This document shows positions 1 through 5,265 of a stretch of 5,672 bases of DNA, piece by piece. How positions within the stretch are numbered: position 1 is the first letter of the stretch; each line of letters opens with the position of its first letter. This DNA is from Lachnospiraceae bacterium (lineage in GTDB: Bacteria > Bacillota > Clostridia > Lachnospirales > Lachnospiraceae). The stretch is taken from assembly GCA_003519685.1 (NCBI GenBank), contig DOWG01000038.1, positions 10,868-16,539 on the forward strand, in the 5' to 3' direction. Made by a program: the position numbers and the translations under genes. The notes under the pieces are model-generated. The model searched no databases. It was not told the origin of the DNA and was given only the letters and a program-made list of their open reading frames with translations.

Positions 1-743
1 CCGTTTCCATTAAAAGTCTCACGGATGAAGGGAATCCAATCCTTCGCATAAAGGGAATCCACGAAATCTTTCCAGCTGTAATGATTGCGCAGATTCTGGC
101 ATCTGCCGCCAAAGATAGAAGCTTCTTCTCATAATAAGTTTTCAAGGTAGCCATAAATTTACCACGGAACATCTTTCCCATTGCTTCCACCGGAAGAAGA
201 AATCCTTTATGGCAGGACTCAGTGAACTGACCTGATTCTGTAAGTCCACCACCGGATAAGGCGCAATGGATGTGAGGATGGAAGTTAAGCTTCTGTCCCC
301 ATGTGTGTAGCACCATGATGATACCGGGTGTCGCACCCATATATTTTTTATCACGGCATAACGTAAGTAAGGTATCTGATACACAGGAAAACATGAGGTT
401 ATACATGGTAATAAGCACAGCCTTCAATTAACTCCGAATTACGAGCCATGATCCATTTCTGTTCCTGCGGAGCTTGGCAGCTCGGGCAGTTTCTGTTATT
501 GCAGGAGCAGGCATGAATCGTGGCACAGCCACAGGATTCACAATAGCTTAAGTTATAACCGAGGGAACCGGTCTTACATTCCGATATGCAAAAAGCAGCC
601 TTCTGTTGCTCTTTAGAAATAGAATGGGAGTCGGAATAATCCCTGAAAAACGACTGAAAGATATCCCGGATGGGATAGGTTTTAGAGCGGAATTCCTCTA
701 TTATCTTAGGTGGATGACAGGGTCTAACAGCCTTAGACATCAT
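1..743 (-). pseudogene. IS91-family HUH transposase, frameshifted and cut by the window edge
   Basis: Rolling-circle (HUH) transposase remnant read on the minus strand from ATG at 743. Residues 1-114 form the N-terminal zinc-binding domain, with cysteines at C68, C71, C73, C79, C81, C86 and C89 (motif NRNCPSCQ) and then W97. This frame ends right after YYHV at a stop near 399-401. The protein resumes in another frame at YNLMFSCVSDTLLTLC and carries the HUH-type motif HPHIH (266-280), then GGGLTESGQF and LKTYYEKK. Near 93-96 the frame shifts again, and NLRNHYSWKDF and WIPFIRETFNGN lead off the left edge. From memory of the family, about 20 residues (the HVVFT...LLYNL part) are missing at the first break, and the second looks like loss of one A. 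The catalytic tyrosine region would lie outside the window. Almost certainly inactive. The start overlaps the end of the upstream integrase remnant by 11 nt, suggesting the two were translationally coupled when intact. Confidence 0.88.
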
Positions 744-1211
744 AAGGACTGGTCACGCTCCTCTCATTACCGATACCAAGAGTCAGATAGACTGAGGTGC
801 TGGAAAGGGATTTATGACCCATGGCTTCCTTAATAGTCATGATGTCAGTGCCTGCTTCATACAGATGAAGTCCGAATCCATGGCGTAGGCTGTGTAGCGT
901 GTAGCCTGCATCAGAATCTGATAGCGATCCCAGTCACGGTGTAGGATATACTGATAGAAATCGCGTAGCTGAGCGATATGGACGTTCACCGTACGTGGAT
1001 TCAGCTCTCTGACTTCTTTGAGAAATCGAATATAGGAACGGAGCTCTTCCCACGAAATATCAGAAAGAGGCTTTGAAGAAAGTAAAGACTCTGTCCATTC
1101 AATGAACTGGGTCATATAAGAAGAATAGGTAGTAATAGTTCCTGGTGCAAGGTCGCGGAACGAAAGAATATCGATATGTTGTTTTAAATAGTTTGTGTTT
1201 TCGTCATTCAT
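733..1211 (-). pseudogene. Tyrosine recombinase/integrase with central deletion and frameshift
   Basis: Remnant of a phage-integrase-family tyrosine recombinase. The start at 1211 is chosen because AGGAGGG lies 8 nt upstream; a longer in-frame start at 1313 has no such site. The first ~98 residues (MNDENTNYLK to HRDWDRYQ) look like the SAM-like core-binding DNA-binding domain (TITTYSSYMTQFIEW, NPRTVNVHIAQLRDFYQYIL). At about 905-920 the frame changes. In the new frame the C-terminal catalytic part reads YTLHSLRHGFGLHLYEAGTD, then TIKEAMGHKSLSSTSVYLTL, ending SPYDV at 733. This shows the HxxR box, the second His (GHKS) and the probable nucleophilic Tyr (VYLTL). The first catalytic Arg and the Lys region are absent: against a usual length near 290-300 residues, roughly 130-140 are missing. 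Non-functional. Its stop overlaps the transposase start, the arrangement expected for an integrase-plus-IS91-transposase element. Confidence 0.85.
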
Positions 1212-1219
1212 AAAATGAG

Positions 1220-1226
1220 CCCTCCT
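1220..1226 (-). promoter_or_regulatory. Ribosome binding site of the integrase remnant
   Basis: AGGAGGG on the minus strand, 8 nt before the ATG at 1211. It decides that start over the longer in-frame ATG at 1313. Confidence 0.75.
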
Positions 1227-1308
1227 GTAAAGATAATTGTGAATGGTAACAAAAATCTTTGCAGGTGGTGCAGGAATGGACTTGAAAACAGATAAAAATG
1301 TCGTTATA

Positions 1309-1338
1309 CTCATACTTGTAAGGACCCTTCAGTATGAG
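1309..1338. repeat. Inverted repeat, 8-bp arms, 14-nt spacer
   Basis: CTCATACT at 1309-1316 is the exact reverse complement of AGTATGAG at 1331-1338. It lies about 100 bp upstream of the integrase start and may be a subterminal hairpin of the mobile element or an operator. Neither role is shown. Confidence 0.5.
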
Positions 1339-1358
1339 ATCTGTGTCGCTAAACAAGG

Positions 1359-1395
1359 AACTCATCTGAGGGGTTTTCTTTCGTTAGGATGAGTT
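1359..1395. repeat. Inverted repeat, 8-bp arms, 21-nt loop
   Basis: AACTCATC at 1359-1366 pairs exactly with GATGAGTT at 1388-1395. CTCAT also occurs in the neighbouring repeat at 1309-1338, so the two structures may belong to one element end. No T tract follows, so a terminator is unlikely. Confidence 0.5.
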
Positions 1396-1426
1396 AATTG
1401 TAAAAGAAAAGCGGCGCCAAATCAAT

Positions 1427-1507
1427 ATGGCAAAGCAAAAAACTAGAAAGGGCTATCACGCAGCATGCGTGATTTGGTTCAACGAAATATTGGAAATGGA
1501 TGGTTGA
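1427..1507 (+). CDS. Candidate AgrD-like autoinducer precursor peptide (speculative)
   Basis: A 26-codon ORF directly upstream of the LytTR/AgrC-like pair. Its first ten residues are rich in Lys and Arg, and the rest reads HAACVIWFNEILEMDG. AgrD-type precursors have an N-terminal helix, a Cys that closes a five-residue thiolactone with a bulky hydrophobic end residue, and an acidic tail. CVIWF followed by NEILEMD fits the last two parts. Against it: the N-terminus is not clearly hydrophobic or amphipathic, the usual Pro-x-x-Pro tail is missing, no good ribosome binding site precedes the ATG, and no agrB lies in the window. Part of the coding (HAACVI) coincides with the perfect hairpin at 1455-1473, so the resemblance could be chance or the remnant of a gene damaged by the nearby mobile element. 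Confidence 0.2.
   Translation: MAKQKTRKGYHAACVIWFNEILEMDG
1455..1473. repeat. Perfect compact hairpin, 8-bp arms and 3-nt loop
   Basis: ATCACGCA, loop GCA, TGCGTGAT. This is the strongest local palindrome in the window. GTTC follows at 1477-1480. A hairpin followed by this tetranucleotide recalls rolling-circle IS ends, but it could also be an operator upstream of the response regulator. It overlaps the candidate 26-codon ORF. Confidence 0.55.
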
Positions 1508-1532
1508 TGAACTTACCATTGTCTGATAAACT
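1504..1532 (+). promoter_or_regulatory. Weak sigma-A-like promoter for the two-component operon
   Basis: TTGATG at 1504-1509 and TAAACT at 1527-1532 with a 17-bp spacer, four of six matches in each box. It is placed about 70 bp before the response regulator start. The region is A+T-rich, so chance matches are likely. Confidence 0.25.
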
Positions 1533-1590
1533 ATATTTATAGCAGAATATGGTTAACAATGGAGCGAATTTACATAGGCACATATGGTAC

Positions 1591-1597
1591 GGAGGGG
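1591..1597 (+). promoter_or_regulatory. Ribosome binding site of the response regulator
   Basis: GGAGGGG 5 nt before ATG 1603 and 11 nt before ATG 1609. It excludes the upstream in-frame ATG at 1549, which has no such site and would add 18 residues not expected in the family. Confidence 0.75.
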
Positions 1598-1602
1598 ATT
1601 CC

Positions 1603-2319
1603 ATGACAATGATTAATATCGCAATTTGTGATGATGAGGTTCCTATTCTAGAGTTTGTGGAAAGGAAAATAGATCATTTTTATTTATTACAAAATATTAC
1701 AGTGAATATAATGAAATTCACAAATGGCAGCGCGCTTCTTGATGCTTGCCGGAATACCAACTTCCATCTGGTTTTTCTGGATATCGAAATGCCGGATCTG
1801 TCGGGGATAGAAGTAGTTTCAAAATTGCGTTCGGTATATGATGATATGGGGATCGTCTTTCTGACAAGCTATGAAAACTATGTGTTCGAATCGTTTCAAT
1901 ACAGGCCGCTTCGATTTATCAGAAAGTCGAAAATAGACAGTGAATTAGAGGAAGCTCTGGAAGCTTTCCAAAAAATCCTGGATAGTGAAAAGAACTATTA
2001 TTCCTTCTTTGCCACTGATGGGGTGGTTCTGTGGAGAGTGGATGATATCCAGTATATGGAGGCTTTTCAGCATTATATTTACATTCATAGAAAGGACAAA
2101 AGTATAAAGGTCAGAGGCTCTCTGGATAAGTATGAAAAGGGGTTCGGAACCTGGGGTTTTATCAGAATACATAAAAGCTATCTGGTCTCTTATAAGCATA
2201 TCTATTCGATTAATGCGAATGAGGTTATCTTAACCGATCAAAAGAGGCTTCCGTTGAGCCGAAGAAGAAACGAAGAAGTGAAAGAAAAATTTATTAAATA
2301 TACAAGGAGACTAAACTGA
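1603..2319 (+). CDS. LytTR-family response regulator (AgrA-like)
   Basis: Cytoplasmic transcription regulator of 238 residues, the usual length for AgrA/ComE/BlpR-type proteins. Residues 3-125 are the receiver domain: INIAICDDE holds the acidic pair D10/D11, FLDIEMPD gives the phospho-acceptor D60, T88 sits in FLTSYENY, and K108 in FIRKSK is the likely conserved lysine. Residues ~131-235 form the LytTR DNA-binding domain (DIQYMEAFQHYIYIH, GFIRIHKSYLVSYKHI, LPLSRRRNEEVKEKF), which binds paired direct repeats upstream of targets. The start at 1603 follows GGAGGGG; 1609 is an acceptable alternative. The stop lies one base before the kinase ATG, so the two are co-transcribed and probably translationally coupled. 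The family usually reports a secreted peptide and controls quorum, bacteriocin or virulence genes. The target genes are not evident here. Start uncertain by two codons, function class confident. Confidence 0.93.
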   Translation: MTMINIAICDDEVPILEFVERKIDHFYLLQNITVNIMKFTNGSALLDACRNTNFHLVFLDIEMPDLSGIEVVSKLRSVYDDMGIVFLTSYENYVFESFQYRPLRFIRKSKIDSELEEALEAFQKILDSEKNYYSFFATDGVVLWRVDDIQYMEAFQHYIYIHRKDKSIKVRGSLDKYEKGFGTWGFIRIHKSYLVSYKHIYSINANEVILTDQKRLPLSRRRNEEVKEKFIKYTRRLN

Positions 2320-2320
2320 C

Positions 2321-3643
2321 ATGATTGAAATCGTCATAGCAATAATCGAATGTATTATCATTGCAAATTTTGTTATCAAGTCACTGGAACCAAAAAAACC
2401 GAACAGGAAATGGCTCCTTTATGCCGTATTAACGGCGCTGCTTTTACTTGATCTACATGTTGGAAAAATACTTTTTAAAAGCGAAAGTATCACCGGAATC
2501 GTGCAAATCATAGTAAGTCTTCTTTTTAGTCTGCTGTTTTTAAAGGGATCCCTCTATAAGAAAATATTTATTTCGATCATAAGCAACCAGCTGATTCTTA
2601 TCATCAATGTATTGATTATGACAATTTTAAGTACGCTTTTGAAAACAGATATTATGTTCCTCATAAAACAGCAGAATGCGATCTGGCTTTATGCGATTCT
2701 ACTGTCAAAATTGTGCTATTTCCTAGTCACCAGCTTCCTCCTATCCTTACAGAAAAAAGTCTCCTATCAAATATCGCTGAAAGAAGGAGGGGCAATCCTG
2801 TTAATTTTCATTGCGACCCTGTTTATTGGCATTGCTATCCTGGAGCAGAATATTATTGCGGGCAACTATGAGAATTATTACTTAAATATTTCGATCATAG
2901 GGCTGATTGCAATCAATGTATTGTCTTTCTGCGCATTGACCTTTATCAGTAAAGAAAATGATAGGAAGCTGAAATATTACCTGCTTGAAGCACAGTTGGA
3001 GAATCAGAAAAATGAAATCCTGGAGGTACAGAAACAATATAATGAAATTCAGAAATTGCGCCATGATTTTAAAAATTATATTCTTTGCACTCTAACCTTA
3101 TTAAAAGAAGATAAAATATCCGAGGCAAAAAAATATCTGGCCGATATTGTAGACGAAAAATTGGTACCGGAACAAGCCTTTCTCCATACAACAAGCAGCA
3201 CTTTAAATGCGATCATCAATGCAAAACTAAATAAATGCAGGCAATGCGGGATTGAAATTCATTATAACGTGGTGGATCGGATAGAAATCGATGATATCGA
3301 TTTAAGCATATTATTTGCAAATCTATTTGACAATGCGATCGAAGCATGCGTGCATAATACATCAAAATCAAGCATCTATCTTATGGTTACCTATGAAAAG
3401 GCATATCTGAATATCATAATGAAGAATACAATTGAAAAACCGGTGCTAAAGCATAATCCCCAATTAGTAACAACTAAAAAAGATAAAAAGAAGCATGGCT
3501 ATGGATTAAAAACAATCGATGATGTTGTGAGAAAATATGACGGCATAAAAAAATATTATGAAAAGGATAATTACTTCTATGCAGATCTATGGCTGAAACT
3601 ACCGTTCATGTCGGAAACCGGCATTTCGTGCCAGACACATTGA
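2321..3643 (+). CDS. AgrC-like membrane sensor histidine kinase (GHKL/HPK10 type)
   Basis: 440-residue membrane kinase, the cognate partner of the response regulator one base upstream. The first ~210 residues hold about seven hydrophobic segments (roughly 2-20, 32-50, 57-75, 80-106, 119-142, 155-175, 188-209) with short loops and no large external domain, the layout of peptide-sensing AgrC/ComD kinases. A helical, coiled-coil-like linker (~211-243) precedes the phospho-acceptor motif LRHDFKNY with H248. The ATP-binding domain has the N box NLFDNAIEAC (N338) and the G box HGYGLKTIDDVV (G393, G395); the short loop between them is typical of this group, which lacks a classic DxGxG box. The C-terminus is complete (WLKLPF plus a short tail). 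The ligand is probably a peptide by family, but no exporter/peptidase gene accompanies it, so the signal may come from elsewhere or from another organism. Confidence 0.93.
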   Translation: MIEIVIAIIECIIIANFVIKSLEPKKPNRKWLLYAVLTALLLLDLHVGKILFKSESITGIVQIIVSLLFSLLFLKGSLYKKIFISIISNQLILIINVLIMTILSTLLKTDIMFLIKQQNAIWLYAILLSKLCYFLVTSFLLSLQKKVSYQISLKEGGAILLIFIATLFIGIAILEQNIIAGNYENYYLNISIIGLIAINVLSFCALTFISKENDRKLKYYLLEAQLENQKNEILEVQKQYNEIQKLRHDFKNYILCTLTLLKEDKISEAKKYLADIVDEKLVPEQAFLHTTSSTLNAIINAKLNKCRQCGIEIHYNVVDRIEIDDIDLSILFANLFDNAIEACVHNTSKSSIYLMVTYEKAYLNIIMKNTIEKPVLKHNPQLVTTKKDKKKHGYGLKTIDDVVRKYDGIKKYYEKDNYFYADLWLKLPFMSETGISCQTH

Positions 3644-3668
3644 ACCGACAGAGCAAATTGGCTATGAT
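3640..3668 (+). promoter_or_regulatory. Predicted sigma-A-type promoter of the ECF sigma operon
   Basis: TTGAAC at 3640-3645, exact 17-bp spacer, TATGAT at 3663-3668 (four and five of six consensus matches). The -35 box overlaps the kinase stop codon, and the -10 box lies about 63 bp before the sigma factor ATG. It would let the sigma operon be expressed apart from the two-component operon. No ECF-type autoregulatory promoter with a CGT-type -10 box was found at correct spacing. Confidence 0.45.
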
Positions 3669-3711
3669 AGCAATAGTTCCTATAGATCTCCTATGCATTA
3701 ACGGAATTATA

Positions 3712-3729
3712 GAAAGGGAAAGGGAAAGG
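3712..3729 (+). repeat. Three tandem GAAAGG units forming the sigma factor ribosome binding site
   Basis: GAAAGG is repeated exactly three times, ending 2 nt before the ATG at 3732. The purine-rich units supply the ribosome binding sequence (GGGAAAGG). A hexamer repeat at this place could in principle change copy number and alter translation strength, but three copies are few. Confidence 0.7.
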
Positions 3730-3731
3730 AT

Positions 3732-4292
3732 ATGCTTTTAATATTAGCAGCAATTGAAGATGAGAATGACAGAGACTTTCTATCACAGCTGTATGAGCAA
3801 TATTATCCGGTTATGAAAAAGAAAGCCTATGCCATTACACATGATTATAACGTTGTTGACGATCTTATTAATGATGCATTTATAAAATTAATTGACAAAA
3901 TTTCAATTTTAAGGTCCCTGGACTGTTGCAAAAGGGCTTCCTATATTGTCCATACAGTTAGAAACATTTCATTAAACTATGTGAAACGCCGCGAAGCGAA
4001 TAACAAGAAGAGATTCCTGGGAAAAGAGGATGACGTACTTGATTCGCTGCCGGATACCGCAGCTACGGCAGAAGATAGCTATATGAGAAGGGAGGAATCT
4101 AGGGAACTGGGCGAAGCCATCAGCCGTTTGTCGGAGCGGGACAGAGATCTATTATACAACAAATATAATCTTGAGCTTAGCAATGGGGAAATCTCGGAGC
4201 TTATGGATATCCCGGTGGATAATATCCGGCAATATCTGGTTCTCGCCAGACGAAGGGCGTTGAAGATATTAAATGAAAAAGATATCGAATGA
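3732..4292 (+). CDS. ECF-type RNA polymerase sigma factor
   Basis: 186-residue extracytoplasmic-function sigma factor, normal length for the group. Region 2 spans ~18-88: LYEQYYPVMKKKAYAIT, then the core-polymerase-binding helix around VVDDLINDAFIKLIDK (43-56), then ASYIVHTVRNISLNYVKRR for -10 recognition. A charged linker (~89-122) precedes region 4 (~124-180): RLSERDRDLLYNKYNLELSNGEISELMDIP and the recognition helix DNIRQYLVLARRRALKIL. The start MLLILAAIEDENDRD resembles that of related Clostridia sigma factors and is preceded by the GAAAGG repeat, so ATG 3732 is preferred. The next gene encodes a membrane protein that is the likely anti-sigma factor, implying release on an envelope or extracellular signal. 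Target promoters are unknown; the secreted-protein gene downstream is a natural candidate. The extreme 3' end lies in a 16-bp tandem duplication that does not alter the protein. Confidence 0.92.
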   Translation: MLLILAAIEDENDRDFLSQLYEQYYPVMKKKAYAITHDYNVVDDLINDAFIKLIDKISILRSLDCCKRASYIVHTVRNISLNYVKRREANNKKRFLGKEDDVLDSLPDTAATAEDSYMRREESRELGEAISRLSERDRDLLYNKYNLELSNGEISELMDIPVDNIRQYLVLARRRALKILNEKDIE

Positions 4293-4310
4293 AAAAGATA
4301 TCGAATGAAA
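4272..4310 (+). repeat. 16-bp tandem duplication across the sigma factor stop codon
   Basis: AATGAAAAAGATATCG occurs at 4272-4287 and again, identically, at 4288-4303, followed by a 7-base partial third copy (AATGAAA) to 4310. The stop TGA at 4290-4292 lies in the second copy. The sigma protein still ends NEKDIE, and the duplication only lengthens the gap to the next gene. Exact identity suggests a recent slippage event. Confidence 0.9.
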
Positions 4311-4360
4311 TGTAAAGATGCCGCAAGGTAAGATTAGGAATGGAAACCTAAAAAACATAG

Positions 4361-4370
4361 AAAGGAAAAG
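4361..4370 (+). promoter_or_regulatory. Ribosome binding site of the putative anti-sigma factor
   Basis: AAAGGAAAAG, with AAGG 9 nt before ATG 4375. The upstream in-frame ATG at 4318 has no comparable site, so 4375 is the preferred start. Confidence 0.6.
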
Positions 4371-4374
4371 TAAG

Positions 4375-5148
4375 ATGTCTGACAGAAAGCCTATGGATGA
4401 AGAAAAGCTTATGGGGGAGCTAAGGGAGCTGAAAATACGGCTGGCAATGGCAAACTATGCGGAAATAGAGGGAAAAGCACTGCTGGAGGAAAATGATAGC
4501 CTGAAAAAGGATGACTTTTACCGGTTAAAGAAAGAAATAAAAGCAAAATTCATGAAAGAATTTAATCGGCATTATTATAAACAGAGGACGAAAGAATTTT
4601 TTAACATGTGCCGTAAAACTTTTAATAAAACTGCTGGCATTCTTCTGATTGTTATAATCTTAATATCGATACCTGTATTTACGGTAGAAGCGGTTAGAAC
4701 AAAGGTTTTAAACTTTATGCTGGATATACAGGACGAATATACCCAGATCCGCCTCCAAGAAAAAGACAGTGGAAATATCGTAGGGAATAATCTTTATATC
4801 AATTGGGAGGATGCCTATGTACCGAAGGCCATTCCGGAAGGATATACAGTCAGCAGTCTGACGGATAACAAGAATTTGAAGGTGATAGAATATTCAAATT
4901 CGGATGACAGCAAGATTATATTCCAGCAATTAAGTGAAGGAAGCAGTATTAATATCGATACTGAAGATGCAGATAAGATTTCAAAGGTGACCGTGCAGGA
5001 ATCGGAAGGAATGCTGGTTGTAAAGGGTGATGTAGTAACCGTGGTATGGAATAATGCTTCTTACATCTTTGTTTTAACCGTATATAAGGGTGGTTTATCT
5101 AATGAAGAAGTACTTGATATTGCAGAAAGTGTCGTTCTGGTAAAATAA
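4375..5148 (+). CDS. Putative membrane anti-sigma factor with DUF4367-like domain
   Basis: 257-residue single-pass membrane protein, probably the anti-sigma partner of the ECF sigma factor encoded 82 nt upstream. Residues 1-85 are a charged, largely helical cytoplasmic region (KLMGELRELKIRLAMANYAE, then FYRLKKEIKAKFMKEF) that would bind the sigma factor. Residues ~86-104 (TAGILLIVIILISIPVFTV) are the membrane segment. The rest is extracellular. Its C-terminal ~110 residues resemble DUF4367: YVPKAIPEGYTVSSL, then KIIFQQLSEG, an inner WNNASYIFVLTVYKG and the ending NEEVLDIAESVVLVK. The N-terminal region has no HxxxCxxC zinc motif, so it is not of the ZAS type. By family it would hold the sigma factor at the membrane until an envelope signal releases it. 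The role rests on synteny and domain resemblance; no release protease is visible. Start 4375 is supported by AAAGGAAAAG; 4318 would add 19 residues. Confidence 0.8.
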   Translation: MSDRKPMDEEKLMGELRELKIRLAMANYAEIEGKALLEENDSLKKDDFYRLKKEIKAKFMKEFNRHYYKQRTKEFFNMCRKTFNKTAGILLIVIILISIPVFTVEAVRTKVLNFMLDIQDEYTQIRLQEKDSGNIVGNNLYINWEDAYVPKAIPEGYTVSSLTDNKNLKVIEYSNSDDSKIIFQQLSEGSSINIDTEDADKISKVTVQESEGMLVVKGDVVTVVWNNASYIFVLTVYKGGLSNEEVLDIAESVVLVK

Positions 5149-5182
5149 TTATAAATCAGGTGTTGCAGAAACCAAGATGAGA

Positions 5183-5239
5183 TTGTCTTATATAGTAAAG
5201 GAGTTACTAAGCGAATGAACCGAGAAATATAAGATACAA
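5183..5239. repeat. Imperfect inverted repeat upstream of the secreted-protein gene
   Basis: CTTATAT at 5187-5193 pairs exactly with ATATAAG at 5227-5233. Flanking TTGT (5183-5186) and ACAA (5236-5239) extend the symmetry with a 2-nt bulge. The loop is 33 nt and the stem A+T-rich, so a leader structure or operator is possible and a terminator unlikely. A weak TTGCAG (5163) / TCTTAT (5186) promoter match lies at its left arm. The 117 bp between the anti-sigma stop and the next ATG hold nothing else recognised. Confidence 0.3.
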
Positions 5240-5265
5240 CCATAATAAGGAGGGGTTTATTTACA

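Larger units (their letters stand above)
1..1211 (-). mobile_element. Decayed IS91-type element with accompanying integrase gene
   Basis: The two overlapping minus-strand pseudogenes form one mobile unit, integrase first and HUH transposase second. IS91-family elements usually lack target duplications and long terminal inverted repeats, so the ends cannot be placed by simple repeats. The left end is outside the window, and the right end lies somewhere in 1212-1602, where several hairpin-forming repeats occur. The boundary given is only the coding part. Three independent lesions (integrase core deletion, transposase deletion, 1-bp loss) indicate an old, immobile copy. Confidence 0.65.
1212..1602. 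other. Spacer between the mobile element remnant and the two-component operon
   Basis: About 390 bp with no long gene. It separates units transcribed leftward (integrase/transposase) and rightward (response regulator/kinase). It contains three perfect 8-bp inverted repeats, a weak sigma-A-like promoter and a 26-codon candidate ORF, listed separately. The right end of the mobile element must fall somewhere here, but no target duplication or terminal repeat fixes it. No tRNA gene, CRISPR repeat or strong rho-independent terminator with a T tract was seen. Confidence 0.7.

Noticed and set aside
142..384. Minus-strand ORF of 80 codons
   Set aside because: It is the wrong frame of the transposase; the neighbouring frame carries HPHIH and other conserved motifs.
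606..833. Plus-strand ORF of 75 codons
   Set aside because: It lies antisense to the recognisable transposase and integrase coding and has no domain pattern.
1474..1557. Three NTGGTTNA motifs as LytTR binding repeats (1474, 1500, 1549)
   Set aside because: Spacings of 26 and 49 bp do not fit the usual ~21-23 bp repeat phase, and the match to the AgrA-type consensus is partial.
1549..1602. N-terminal extension of the response regulator from ATG 1549
   Set aside because: No ribosome binding site precedes 1549, the added 18 residues do not match the family, and GGAGGGG stands just before 1603.
3664..3741. 25-codon ORF before the sigma factor as a possible signal peptide gene
   Set aside because: Its ATG lies inside the predicted -10 box, it has no ribosome binding site, and the repeat-coded ERERER tail is an artefact of the GAAAGG units.
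4334..4351. Stem TTAGG...CCTAA between sigma and anti-sigma genes as a terminator
   Set aside because: The stem is only 5 bp with an 8-nt loop and no T tract follows.
3614..5173. GAAACC motifs at 3614, 4343 and 5168 as ECF -35 boxes upstream of the three genes
   Set aside because: The motif resembles ECF -35 elements, but no CGT-type -10 element stands at 16-17 bp in any case, so chance recurrence is likely.
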